From contig NZ_AEDD01000001.1 of assembly GCF_000179615.1 (NCBI RefSeq), positions 186,001-250,000 on the forward strand: 64,000 bases of DNA, written 5' to 3'. How positions within the stretch are numbered: the stretch's first letter is position 1; each line of letters opens with the position of its first letter. Position numbers and translations under genes: made by a program. This DNA comes from Paenibacillus curdlanolyticus YK9. GTDB taxonomy: Bacteria; Bacillota; Bacilli; Paenibacillales; Paenibacillaceae. The notes below the pieces were generated by a model. The model worked only from the letters and a program-made list of their open reading frames with translations. It ran no database searches and was not told where the DNA came from. Shown here piece by piece: positions 34,345 through 42,503 of the stretch.

Positions 34345-35018
34345 AGCAAAAGTTGATTGCCAGGATCGAATCGATGCTCATGAAGCTGCTGTTCGAGCAT
34401 CGCGTTGATCCGCCGTTTACCGAGGAGGAAACGGCTGAGTTTGAACGCCTGTATGCGGCTGCGCTACAGCATGGAGGAAATGTCGACTATCAATCGAAGT
34501 TTTCCAAATTTCGCTTCATCGATTACATCGTCCAGACCCGCAAATACGTCGTACACGGCTCCAATTATCGGACGATCAAGCAGTTTGAGATGAGGAAGCA
34601 AACCCTATTTGATGGTACTGTTGTCAATGCTGTCTTTGCTTCTACGGACGGCCTTTGGTCGATTTTTTATGCGGTGTTTGATCGCAGCAAGGTAACAACG
34701 AATTTCAGAAACGCATGCTTTAAATCAATGGACCGCAACCGCTATTATTTCTTTTCACTCACTAGGGACACGATGGATCGCGATCCATGGACGACGGGCA
34801 TCGTTTATTTCATCCCGGGCGATAGATTCGAGCAGGTCCACAAGCGTCGCATCCACTTTGACGAATGGATATCTAATATGCCAGTGAGCCCGCAGCTCAT
34901 GCTGGTAGTAGATCGGCGGGATTTTGAACCGATCAGAAGAATTTCCGTCCATAAACCCAAGGAGCCTATGATCAAGACCTGGCTCCTGTACAAATTTAGA
35001 ACACGGAATGGAGCTTAA
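34341..35018 (+). CDS. Hypothetical protein of unknown family
   Basis: A 225-residue soluble protein starting at TTG 34341 in a four-base overlap with the acetyltransferase gene. It is rich in aromatic and basic residues (for example YFFSLTRDTMDRDPW and HKRRIHFDEWISN). There is no signal peptide, membrane segment or motif I recognise. The alternation of strands suggests an alpha/beta fold. I cannot assign a function; its tight coupling to the acetyltransferase hints at a linked role. Confidence 0.65.
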   Translation: MKQKLIARIESMLMKLLFEHRVDPPFTEEETAEFERLYAAALQHGGNVDYQSKFSKFRFIDYIVQTRKYVVHGSNYRTIKQFEMRKQTLFDGTVVNAVFASTDGLWSIFYAVFDRSKVTTNFRNACFKSMDRNRYYFFSLTRDTMDRDPWTTGIVYFIPGDRFEQVHKRRIHFDEWISNMPVSPQLMLVVDRRDFEPIRRISVHKPKEPMIKTWLLYKFRTRNGA

Positions 35019-35025
35019 CGCACAA

Positions 35026-35219
35026 GTGAACAAAGACTTGATGGAGGATTGGGGCAACGAGGAGCTATCAGTCCGCAGCGAAAAGAAAAGAAAAGAACGA
35101 TCAAGCTGTTTGTGACAGGATGTTTGATCGTTCTTGTGATTATCGTTGTATTTATTGTTATGGAGTTTGATTTACTCCGTTCAAAGCTATTAAATATTTG
35201 TAATACGACGAGCTGTTGA
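35026..35219 (+). pseudogene. Possible frameshifted small membrane protein gene
   Basis: One frame starting at GTG 35026 encodes a charged head (NKDLMEDWGNEELSVRSEKK) and stops at 35115. Another frame, open from before the A-rich run AAAAGAAAAGAAAAG (about 35081-35095) to TGA 35219, encodes KLFVTGCLIVLVIIVVFIV and a short Cys-containing tail, a clear membrane helix without a good start of its own. Joined by a one-base shift in the A-rich run, they would make a typical small membrane protein of about 63 residues. It may be a pseudogene, a sequencing slip or a true shift site. Confidence 0.4.
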
Positions 35220-35248
35220 ATAGCATAGCCAGAGAGGAGCAAGACGTC

Positions 35249-35731
35249 ATGATTCAAGTCAAGACAGAAATCGAAATTGATGCACCGATTGACGTCTGCT
35301 TTCGCTTGGCGCGAGACATCACTGTCCATACAGAGACCGTCTGGAAGCATACAAGAGAACGGGCAGTCGCAGGCGTAACGTCAGGCCCGATCGGCTTGGG
35401 CGAAACCGTAACGTTTGAGGCTACGCATTTTCTAGTCCGCCAGAAGCTGACCTCTCGCATTGTAGCCTACGAGGAACCGACGTTATTTATTGATGAAATG
35501 CAGCGGGGGGCGTTTAAGCAGCTGAAGCATATCCACGCGTTCAGGCAAGCGGGGCAAAAGACGATAATGACGGATATTTTACACTTCTCTGCTCCCCTCG
35601 GACCGCTCGGATGGATGGCAGAGCGACTCGTTTTGCAGCATTATATGAAACGATTTTTAATCGACCGCAACGAACGATTGAAGCAGATGGCCGAGCGAAT
35701 GTGTGCCGAGCAGTTCAATAACAAGGTTTGA
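35249..35731 (+). CDS. SRPBCC (START/polyketide cyclase-like) family protein
   Basis: ATG 35249 follows GAGAGGAG and gives 160 residues. The beginning IQVKTEIEIDAPIDVCFRLARDI is the usual opening of SRPBCC ligand-binding folds; SGPIGLGETVTFEATHFLVRQ and the C-terminal helix (MAERLVLQHYMKRFLIDRNE) complete the cup-like fold. The wording matches proteins often annotated as cell division inhibitor-like cyclases in Bacilli. Ligand and role are unknown. Confidence 0.83.
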   Translation: MIQVKTEIEIDAPIDVCFRLARDITVHTETVWKHTRERAVAGVTSGPIGLGETVTFEATHFLVRQKLTSRIVAYEEPTLFIDEMQRGAFKQLKHIHAFRQAGQKTIMTDILHFSAPLGPLGWMAERLVLQHYMKRFLIDRNERLKQMAERMCAEQFNNKV

Positions 35732-35785
35732 ATGGCTTCGACAACGCCGATAATGGGGAACAATTACAGCCAATATTGAGACGGG

Positions 35786-36412
35786 ATGTCGAGCTTAGCT
35801 ATGTCCATTTTACTAAAAGGGATCATGATCGGACTGTCCATCGCGGCCCCCGTGGGACCGATTGGCATTCTCTGCATGAAACGAACCTTGAATCAGGGGA
35901 GAGCGTTCGGGATTGTATCGGGTTTTGGCGCGGCAACGGCAGATGCCGTGTACGGACTTATCGCAGCGGTTGGATTCACATTGATAACCGAGCAGCTGCT
36001 TGCATATCAAACATGGATTCGCCTTATTGGCGGTCTGTTCCTCTGCTACTTGGGCTTGCAAGCGATTGTTGCAAAACCGCAACTGCCGCATCAGGAGGAT
36101 GCGGCATCCAGCCGTCATTTGCTTGCGGCTTATTTAACAACCTTCTTCTTAACGATAATGAATCCGATGACGATCCTATCCTTCCTTGGCGTGTTTGCTG
36201 GTGTGAATGCTGCCGGCGCTTCGCATGGACGAGCCGTGACCATGGTGGTTGGCATTTTTGTTGGCTCCATGCTGTGGTGGCTGCTGCTTGCGATAATGGT
36301 GGGGCTGATTCGGGATACATTGACGCGCGGAGCGATGGTTGCAATCAACCGTATATCAGGCTGTCTCCTTGTGGGGTTCGGTCTATATGCAATCGGTCGA
36401 ATGCTGGTTTAA
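35786..36412 (+). CDS. LysE family amino-acid exporter
   Basis: A 208-residue protein with six predicted membrane spans. LSIAAPVGPIGILCMKRTLN (about residues 17-36) is the LysE/RhtB family signature with the conserved Pro-Gly-Pro-like motif, and MNPMTILSFLGVFAG is the second conserved motif in helix 4. It should export an amino acid or related compound by proton exchange; specificity cannot be read from sequence. ATG 35801 is a possible alternative start. No regulator lies next to it. Confidence 0.9.
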   Translation: MSSLAMSILLKGIMIGLSIAAPVGPIGILCMKRTLNQGRAFGIVSGFGAATADAVYGLIAAVGFTLITEQLLAYQTWIRLIGGLFLCYLGLQAIVAKPQLPHQEDAASSRHLLAAYLTTFFLTIMNPMTILSFLGVFAGVNAAGASHGRAVTMVVGIFVGSMLWWLLLAIMVGLIRDTLTRGAMVAINRISGCLLVGFGLYAIGRMLV

Positions 36413-36456
36413 CCGTGATGGTTCCTAAACTATGAAAGTGAAGAGGTGTTTGTTTC

Positions 36457-36708
36457 ATGATCGTCATTAAGCTGCCTAAGGAAGAAAAGGCGGAAGTCAT
36501 TAAGCAAGTTCAGGCATTTTTCGAAGAGGAGCGTTCAGAATCGATTGGCGAAATTGCAGCTGAGCTGCTCGTTGATCGCATGATTCAGGAGCTTGGGCCA
36601 TATATTTATAATCGGGCCATTGCGGATACGAGGGCAATGGTTTCGGACAAGTTTAACCAAATCGATGACGAACTCTATGCGCTGGAGAAGCCAGCAAGCC
36701 GGCGATAG
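36457..36708 (+). CDS. DUF2164 family protein
   Basis: The 83-residue protein fits DUF2164 (I/VKLPKEEKAEVIKQVQAFF, ELLVDRMIQELGPYIYNRAI). It is small, helical and cytosolic, found in many bacteria with no known function. The start ATG 36457 follows GAAGAGGTG. It lies 44 bases after the LysE gene and is probably co-transcribed. Confidence 0.85.
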   Translation: MIVIKLPKEEKAEVIKQVQAFFEEERSESIGEIAAELLVDRMIQELGPYIYNRAIADTRAMVSDKFNQIDDELYALEKPASRR

Positions 36709-36862
36709 ATGACGGGGGAGATCCATTTTGTTTAGACATCAATTGCCAGCTGACGCTGAAACTGCCGGTATGCGGTTGGGGGTTGCTCGGGATCGGTCGT
36801 AGGATTACGCACATTAATTTATCCGCAGATGATGTAGAATCGTTTCGGAGGGTGATCGCGCG

Positions 36863-37654
36863 TTGATTAATAGCTTAATGATCGTGTTTGTTCTCACGCT
36901 AGTCATTCACACGGCGGAAACCCTGTCCTATGCGGTACGCTTCGCTGGTGTGAAGCTGAATAAAATCGCAGTCGCCTTATCGTTGACTGGCATTATCGTG
37001 CTCGTGTCGCGAACGGCGAATTTGATCCAAGCGCCATTAACGGCGAAGTTTGTCGACTATGCGAGACATCATGCATCATTTCCGCTAATTGATTATATGC
37101 GTTTTATTCTGCTCGCTTCCTCGGTCGGTACGATCGTGGCCATTGCGTTGTTTCCGACGTTTGTCAGCTTGTTCAGTCGCGTGATCGCCAAGCTGGAGGT
37201 CGCAGGGTCGATCCCGAAGCTTATTACGAGTGTAACGATCGGACAATTGATCAACACGAAGCATTATTTGCGCAAACCAGCTTTCTCGTTCTATTATTTT
37301 CGTTATTTAGGCATTCCAAAACGGCTTATTTTTCTTAATGTTGTCGTAACAGCGTTCTATACGGTTGGTGTTATGGCATCGCTCTACGCCGCACATTTGC
37401 TGCCAGCGTTCAGTACGACAGCTTCACAAGCCTCTGGCATGATCAATGGGATCGCGACGATTCTGTTGACCATTTTCATCGATCCGCAGCTTGGTTTGAT
37501 TACCGATAAGGCGCTGCACCATGAGGAATACCGCAATCAGCTTGGCAAAATTTACGTCGTTCTAATGACATCGCGTTGCTTAGGCACGCTGCTCGGCCAA
37601 TTTATACTTATCCCGTCTGCCTATTTTATCGGGATGATTGTGAGGCTGATCTAG
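36863..37654 (+). CDS. amj: Alternative lipid II flippase Amj
   Basis: A 263-residue protein with about six membrane segments. LTLVIHTAETLSYAVRFAGV, VSRTANLIQAPLTAKFVDYA and MINGIATILLTIFIDPQLGL are family-typical blocks of Amj (YdaH), which in B. subtilis can replace MurJ for flipping the peptidoglycan precursor lipid II across the membrane. Start is TTG 36863 after GGAGGGTGATC. In B. subtilis amj is controlled by sigma-M; no clear ECF-type promoter was recognised in the 150 bases upstream here. Confidence 0.9.
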   Translation: MINSLMIVFVLTLVIHTAETLSYAVRFAGVKLNKIAVALSLTGIIVLVSRTANLIQAPLTAKFVDYARHHASFPLIDYMRFILLASSVGTIVAIALFPTFVSLFSRVIAKLEVAGSIPKLITSVTIGQLINTKHYLRKPAFSFYYFRYLGIPKRLIFLNVVVTAFYTVGVMASLYAAHLLPAFSTTASQASGMINGIATILLTIFIDPQLGLITDKALHHEEYRNQLGKIYVVLMTSRCLGTLLGQFILIPSAYFIGMIVRLI

Positions 37655-37789
37655 TGAGGCGATGGTCGTTCTTAAGATCAACATAACATAACCGATCCCT
37701 ATCAAAACATGGTAGGATAGACAAGAGAAAAAGCGCATGCAATTAGAAAGGCAATAAGAAACAGCATGTAATTAACGGAGGATTCAAAA

Positions 37790-38545
37790 ATGAAATTCAG
37801 ACCTTGTATTGATATGCATGACGGCAAAGTGAAACAAATCGTAGGCGAAACGCTTGATGCGGATAAAACGGCAGTCGTCGAGAACTTCGTATCCAGCTAC
37901 GACTCGATCCATTATGCGAAGATGTTCCAACAGGATGCGCTTACCGGCGGCCATGTCATTATGCTTGGCGGCGGCAATGAGGAAGAGGCTGTTCGCGCAC
38001 TGAACGCTTATCCGGGCGGACTGCAGATCGGCGGCGGCATTAACGCAGGCAATGCGCGTTATTACCTTGAACAAGGCGCTTCGCATGTGATCGTTACCTC
38101 GTATATTTTCAGCAATGGTCAGCTTAACATGGATAATCTGCAAGCCATTATTGCAGAGGTTGGCGTAGACAATCTTGTTATCGATCTCAGCTGCAAGGAG
38201 CGGGACGGGCGCTGGTATGTGGTAACGAACCAGTGGCGGCAGTTCAGCGATTTTGAAGTGAACGAAGCCAACATTCGATTCCTAGAGCAGTATTGCGATG
38301 AGTTTCTCATTCACGCCGTCGACGTGGAAGGCAAGCAAAGCGGCATTCAACAAAGCCTCGTAAGCGCGCTGGCGCAGTGGGTAACCATCCCTTGCACCTA
38401 TGCGGGCGGCGCACGTTCGATGGAGGATTTGGAATTGTTCCGACGCCTGACGGACGGCAAGCTTGATATTACAGTAGGCAGCGCACTAGACATCTATGGC
38501 GGCAAGCTGCCGTATGACCAGGTCGTCGCGTATTGCCAAGAATAG
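37790..38545 (+). CDS. hisA: Eukaryotic-type HisA (ProFAR isomerase, HIS6-like)
   Basis: The 251-residue protein begins MKFRPCIDMHDGKVKQIVGE and contains GGHVIMLGGGNEEEAVRAL, LQIGGGINAGNARYYLEQGA, VIVTSYIFSNGQLN, LVIDLSCKERDGRWYVVTNQ and CTYAGGARSMEDLELF, matching the HIS6 type isomerase of yeasts and plants (TIGR02129) rather than ordinary bacterial HisA. It converts ProFAR to PRFAR in histidine synthesis. Both phosphate-binding GG motifs and catalytic Asp residues seem present. It stands alone, away from any his operon gene, which is unusual. Confidence 0.85.
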   Translation: MKFRPCIDMHDGKVKQIVGETLDADKTAVVENFVSSYDSIHYAKMFQQDALTGGHVIMLGGGNEEEAVRALNAYPGGLQIGGGINAGNARYYLEQGASHVIVTSYIFSNGQLNMDNLQAIIAEVGVDNLVIDLSCKERDGRWYVVTNQWRQFSDFEVNEANIRFLEQYCDEFLIHAVDVEGKQSGIQQSLVSALAQWVTIPCTYAGGARSMEDLELFRRLTDGKLDITVGSALDIYGGKLPYDQVVAYCQE

Positions 38546-38648
38546 CAGCTTCCATTTCTCGGCATGAGCGCTTCGTAATTGGAATATAGATGAGGGAATG
38601 GCGTTTAGCACCGGATTCCTTCTCATTCCTTCAGCGAGGTGAGCTAAA

Positions 38649-38879
38649 ATGATGCTTTGGGGAACGCTTCTGGCAATCGGGTTGACGGTTGTCTTATCCT
38701 TTTTGTTTGGGCCTTACGGCGGAATTATTGTACTGGCTGTGTTATTCGGTTTCGTGTTCAGCAATTATTATAGCAATAAACGAATTGAGCGCGATGTGCA
38801 GTTAATTAAACAGAAGCTCGGTGTTATAGAGGAATCAACGGAAGAGAAGCTGCCGGACCCGCAAACACCAGCTAACTGA
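38649..38879 (+). CDS. Small membrane protein, 76 aa
   Basis: Two adjacent ATG codons (38649, 38652) follow GAGGTGAG. The protein has one long or two short hydrophobic segments (LWGTLLAIGLTVVLSFLFG, GGIIVLAVLFGFVFSNYY), then a basic and acidic cytosolic tail (RIERDVQLIKQKLGVIEEST) with coiled-coil tendency. I do not recognise a named family. It lies 20 bases before the next small gene. Confidence 0.72.
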   Translation: MMLWGTLLAIGLTVVLSFLFGPYGGIIVLAVLFGFVFSNYYSNKRIERDVQLIKQKLGVIEESTEEKLPDPQTPAN

Positions 38880-38898
38880 ACAAGAAAGCGGGTAGCTA

Positions 38899-39210
38899 AT
38901 GCGTAATAAGATGGTTGGAATTGGATTATTCGCACTAGGTGTTCTTCTTGCATCATATGGAAGGTATGAAAAGATACATTATTATAACGAGATCAAAGAG
39001 CAATGGGGTTCCGACGCTGCTTTATATATTGGCTATTCGCCAACGTTCTTTTGGTGGACGAATTTCATTATTCTAGCAGGCATTATCGATGCAGCTGTTG
39101 GAGTCGTTCTGTTAGCAAGAGACCCTCTACAGCGGACATGGAACAAATGGGATCGTGCGTATGAAAGGTTTATTCAACAGAATAGGGCCCAACATACGCA
39201 TCCGAATTAG
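38899..39210 (+). CDS. Two-span membrane protein, 103 aa, unknown function
   Basis: Two hydrophobic helices (MVGIGLFALGVLLASYG and FIILAGIIDAAVGVVLLA) bracket an extracytoplasmic loop rich in Tyr and Trp (KIHYYNEIKEQWGSDAALYI). The C-terminus is charged and His/Gln-rich. No motif recognised. It follows the 76-residue membrane protein closely and the two are likely co-transcribed. Confidence 0.72.
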   Translation: MRNKMVGIGLFALGVLLASYGRYEKIHYYNEIKEQWGSDAALYIGYSPTFFWWTNFIILAGIIDAAVGVVLLARDPLQRTWNKWDRAYERFIQQNRAQHTHPN

Positions 39211-39236
39211 GACAACTTCCGCGCTCGCCTCCCCTG

Positions 39237-39245
39237 CATACTATA
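39237..39245 (+). promoter_or_regulatory. Sporulation-type -10 element
   Basis: CATACTATA, the same nine bases found upstream of yjcZ, lies 43 bases before the start of the 28-codon gene. It fits sigma-K or sigma-G -10 patterns; no clear -35. Confidence 0.4.
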
Positions 39246-39287
39246 GTTGCAGAAGTCCGCAGTATGCGGTGGAAGGAGAGCGGTATC

Positions 39288-39374
39288 ATGAGCAGGCGTG
39301 CATTAATGATCTTATCGCTCGTGCTTTATGTGCTATTGGCCATTTTTCTCCTGATTGTATCGATATTTGATTAA
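39288..39374 (+). CDS. 28-residue membrane peptide
   Basis: ATG 39288 is preceded by GGAAGGAGAG at good spacing. The peptide MSRRALMILSLVLYVLLAI followed by a short hydrophobic end is a single membrane helix with a positive N-terminus. A sporulation-like -10 element lies upstream and a terminator follows within 50 bases, so it looks like an independent transcription unit. I cannot name a family; several sporulation peptides have this size and shape. Confidence 0.65.
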   Translation: MSRRALMILSLVLYVLLAIFLLIVSIFD

Positions 39375-39418
39375 CGTACGCTGGAAAGCGCATCCGAACC
39401 AAAGAGCATTGCTTCGCT

Positions 39419-39446
39419 AAAATCCGCCCATGTGGCGGATTTTTTG
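39419..39446 (+). terminator. Intrinsic terminator
   Basis: AAATCCGCC pairs with GGCGGATTT around CATGT, followed by more T residues. It ends the transcript of the 28-residue peptide before spoVAC. Confidence 0.85.
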
Positions 39447-39534
39447 TGTTGCCGCGGCTATCATGGCATGTAGCATAATGATGACGGCTTTTACAAATAA
39501 TGAATTCGACTTTTGCACAAGGGAGATGACCACG

Positions 39535-40029
39535 TTGTCAACGAGTAGCGCGGGCGGACGCCCTTATAAGAAAATGAGCATGTCTCCTAAAGAGTATCAA
39601 GCATTCGCCAAGCAGCGCGAACCTTCACGATCGATTTTCAAAAATTGTATCAAAGCATTCGTTGTTGGCGGAGCGATCTGCGTTCTCGGCGAGTTCATTC
39701 AGCAGCTGTATATTCACCTTGCAGGCATGGACCCGAAGGCGGCGAGCAACCCGACCGTCGCGACGTTAATTTTCTTATCGGTTATACTGACGAGCTTGGG
39801 CGTCTATGACAAAATCGCGCAATGGGCAGGGGCAGGCACGGCAGTGCCCGTGACCGGATTCGCCAATTCGATGTGCTCGGCAGCGCTGGAGCATCGGGCG
39901 GAGGGGCTCGTTCTTGGCGTCGGCGCGAATATGTTCAAGCTTGCCGGCTCTGTTATCGTCTACGGTACGGTTGCAGCCTTCTTCGTGGGCATCGGGCATT
40001 TGATCTTCGGTACGGGAGGAGCACACTGA
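39535..40029 (+). CDS. spoVAC: Stage V sporulation protein AC
   Basis: I choose TTG 39535 behind AAGGGAG, giving 164 residues. The family signatures KKMSMSPKEYQAFAKQREPS, CIKAFVVGGAICVLGEFIQQ, AGAGTAVPVTGFANSMCSAA and HRAEGLVLGVGANMFKLAG are present with about four membrane spans. SpoVAC forms a membrane channel used for calcium-dipicolinate movement during sporulation and germination. It heads a three-gene spoVAC-AD-AE operon, as in many Paenibacillus. A sigma-G promoter is expected; I could not place it with confidence in the 90 bases upstream. Confidence 0.95.
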   Translation: MSTSSAGGRPYKKMSMSPKEYQAFAKQREPSRSIFKNCIKAFVVGGAICVLGEFIQQLYIHLAGMDPKAASNPTVATLIFLSVILTSLGVYDKIAQWAGAGTAVPVTGFANSMCSAALEHRAEGLVLGVGANMFKLAGSVIVYGTVAAFFVGIGHLIFGTGGAH

Positions 40030-40030
40030 G

Positions 40031-41044
40031 ATGCTGCGCGGCAAACAAACCTGGTGGTTCGACAGCAAGCCCGTTATTATTAGCTCTGCTACCGTCGTCG
40101 GGCCCGATGAAGGCGAGGGTCCGCTGGCAGCGGACTTCGATCTTGTTCATCCCGAGCTGGACATGCAGCAGAAAAGCTGGGAGAAGGCAGAGCGGCTGCT
40201 GCTGGAGCAGGCATCGGATTTTGCTGTGACGAAGGCAGGGTTGAAGAAAGACGACATTCAATTCTATATCGGCGGCGATCTGATGAACCAGATTATTAGC
40301 AATAGCTTCGCTGCTCGTTCCTTAGGAGCGCCCTATATCGGCATGTTCGGCGCTTGCTCGACTTCGATGGAGACGCTGGCGCTTGCCGCACAGCTGATTG
40401 ACTCTGGCAATGCGCAGCATGCGATGGCCGGAACATGCAGCCATAACTGTACAGCAGAGAAACAATTTCGTTATCCGACGGAGTATGGTTCGCAGAAGCC
40501 GCCCACTGCGCAATATACCGTGACCGGTGCTGGAGCGGCAATTGTCGCTGCAAGCGGCGATGGGCCTGTCGTTGAGTGTGCGACGATCGGCAAAGTAATG
40601 GATTTGGGCATTACGGATCCATTCAACATGGGCGCTGCAATGGCGCCGGCTGCAGTCGATACCATTCAAGCCCATTTTAACGATACGGGAAGGAGCCCTG
40701 CGGATTACGATCTCATCGTCACAGGGGATCTTGCATCTGTCGGCCATCCCATCGCCAATGAGCTATTGCTGCGTAACGGAGTGCCGATGACCGATACCGT
40801 CTTTAATGATTGCGGGCTAATGATTTTTGATATTAATAAGCAGAAGGTACAGGCAGGAGGGAGCGGCTGCGGCTGCTCGGCGGTCGTAACGTATGGCCAT
40901 TTGCTGAACAAGCTGAAGAAAGGCGAGCTAAAGCGCATTTTGGTGGCGGCTACTGGCGCGCTGCTCTCTCCGCTATCCTTTCAGCAGGGCGAATCGATTC
41001 CATGCATTGCGCATGCGGTGGCAATTGCCGCGAAAGGGGTGTAG
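40031..41044 (+). CDS. spoVAD: Stage V sporulation protein AD
   Basis: The 337-residue soluble protein has a thiolase-like fold: GKQTWWFDSKPVIISSATVV at the start, GMFGACSTSMETLALAAQLI holding the cysteine of the nucleophile position, and GGSGCGCSAVVTYGHLLNKL near the C-terminus. SpoVAD binds dipicolinic acid and works with SpoVAC and SpoVAE in its uptake into the developing spore. ATG 40031 begins one base after the spoVAC stop. Confidence 0.95.
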   Translation: MLRGKQTWWFDSKPVIISSATVVGPDEGEGPLAADFDLVHPELDMQQKSWEKAERLLLEQASDFAVTKAGLKKDDIQFYIGGDLMNQIISNSFAARSLGAPYIGMFGACSTSMETLALAAQLIDSGNAQHAMAGTCSHNCTAEKQFRYPTEYGSQKPPTAQYTVTGAGAAIVAASGDGPVVECATIGKVMDLGITDPFNMGAAMAPAAVDTIQAHFNDTGRSPADYDLIVTGDLASVGHPIANELLLRNGVPMTDTVFNDCGLMIFDINKQKVQAGGSGCGCSAVVTYGHLLNKLKKGELKRILVAATGALLSPLSFQQGESIPCIAHAVAIAAKGV

Positions 41045-41049
41045 GCGGG

Positions 41050-41400
41050 ATGCAGTTTTTATGGGCATTCTTGGTGGGCGGCGCGATTTGCGTTATCGGT
41101 CAACTTATGTTTGACGTCATCAAACTAACGCCGGCGCATACGATGGCAACGTTAGTCGTGCTTGGCGCAGTATTTGACGGCATTGGGCTATATGACCCAC
41201 TGGTCGACTTTGCTGGCGCCGGGGCGACCGTGCCGATTACAAGCTTCGGCAATGCGCTCGTGCATGGCGCATTAACCTCGCTTCATGAGGACGGATGGAT
41301 AGGGGTTATTACGGGGATATTCAAGCTGACAAGCGCGGGCATCTCGGCCGCGATCATTTTCTCGTTTCTTGCTGCTGTTGCGATTCGCCCAAAAGGTTAA
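41050..41400 (+). CDS. spoVAE: Stage V sporulation protein AE
   Basis: ATG 41050 gives the 116-residue form: QFLWAFLVGGAICVIGQLMF, AGAGATVPITSFGNALVHGA and GVITGIFKLTSAGISAAIIF, with about three membrane spans. It is related in sequence to SpoVAC and part of the same Ca-DPA transport complex. Upstream in-frame codons within spoVAD are not supported by a ribosome binding site. A terminator ends the operon. Confidence 0.94.
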   Translation: MQFLWAFLVGGAICVIGQLMFDVIKLTPAHTMATLVVLGAVFDGIGLYDPLVDFAGAGATVPITSFGNALVHGALTSLHEDGWIGVITGIFKLTSAGISAAIIFSFLAAVAIRPKG

Positions 41401-41406
41401 CGTGAG

Positions 41407-41446
41407 AATTGGAGGGTTCCCTGTGGAATCCTCCAATTTTTTTTGG
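41407..41446 (+). terminator. Terminator of the spoVA operon
   Basis: AATTGGAGG and CCTCCAATT form the stem, followed by a run of T residues. Confidence 0.85.
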
Positions 41447-41544
41447 CACATCATCTTCTGTACGCTTCACCCTATATTTAGTAAAATAGAAGAAGATTAC
41501 CGAAAATTCTACAAGATTCTCATCATACCGGGAGGGACTCATTC

Positions 41545-42501
41545 ATGGAAACTCGTCAGGCAGACCTACAATTATGCACAGCAATTCGTACTAATTTAGA
41601 AAACTGTATCCTGGGCAAACAAGAGGAAATCGACCTGCTTTTAACGGCTGTGCTGGCCGGTGGACACGTGTTATTAGAAGATGTTCCGGGCACGGGCAAA
41701 ACGCAACTTGTGAAAGCGCTTGCCCGTTCGATTGGCGGACAATTCCGTCGTATACAATGCAATCCGGATTTATTGCCGACCGATATTACAGGCGTTTCGA
41801 TCTATCATCCAAAGCAGGAGGCGTTCTTGTTCCGAGCGGGACCCATTATGTGCCACCTGCTCCTTGCCGATGAGATCAACCGGGCTACGACGAAGACGCA
41901 ATCCGCGCTGCTGGAGGCGATGGAAGAGGGCCATGTGACCGTTGACGGTGAGACGTATGAGCTGCCGCGCCCGTTTTTGCTGATTGCGACACAGAATCCG
42001 ATCGAGTTCGAAGGGACCTATGTACTGCCTGAAGCGCAGTTAGACCGTTTCATGATGAAGCTGTCATTAGGCTATCCTGCCGAGGCGGATGAGCTTCGCA
42101 TGATCGTCTCTCGCGATGGCGGCCATCCTTCTGATCGATTGGAGCAGGTTGCAAGCATTGAAGATCTGCTTCGGCTGCAGCAGCTTGTTACCGAAGTGCA
42201 TGTCGATGATAGCGTAGCCGATTATGCCGTCAAAATCGTTCGTGCGACCCGTGAGCATCAAGCCTCGCTGCTAGGCGCAAGCCCTCGTGCAGCCGTTGCG
42301 CTTATGCGGGCTGCGAGAGCGTCTGCGCTGCTGCGAGAGCGTGCGTTTGTAACGCCGGATGATGTGAAGCGGCTGGCGCGCTCCGTGCTCCCACACCGGA
42401 TTATCGTGCATGCGGAAGCTCGCATGAATGGGCTTCGAGCGGAGGATATCGTGGAAGCTGCCGTCCAGCAGACGAAGGTGCCGGTCCGGCTGGAGCGATA
42501 A
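41545..42501 (+). CDS. MoxR-type AAA ATPase
   Basis: The 318-residue protein has Walker A VPGTGKTQLVKALA (about residues 48-61), Walker B LLLADEINRATTKTQSALLE, sensor 1 LLIATQNPIEFEGTY and the arginine-rich SPRAAVALMRAARASALL region of MoxR proteins. These AAA+ ATPases act as chaperones, usually for VWA- or DUF58-containing partners. The next two genes (DUF58 and transglutaminase) form the same set as yeaC-yeaD-yebA of B. subtilis. Start ATG 41545 follows GGGAGGGA. Confidence 0.93.
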   Translation: METRQADLQLCTAIRTNLENCILGKQEEIDLLLTAVLAGGHVLLEDVPGTGKTQLVKALARSIGGQFRRIQCNPDLLPTDITGVSIYHPKQEAFLFRAGPIMCHLLLADEINRATTKTQSALLEAMEEGHVTVDGETYELPRPFLLIATQNPIEFEGTYVLPEAQLDRFMMKLSLGYPAEADELRMIVSRDGGHPSDRLEQVASIEDLLRLQQLVTEVHVDDSVADYAVKIVRATREHQASLLGASPRAAVALMRAARASALLRERAFVTPDDVKRLARSVLPHRIIVHAEARMNGLRAEDIVEAAVQQTKVPVRLER

Positions 42502-42503
42502 GG

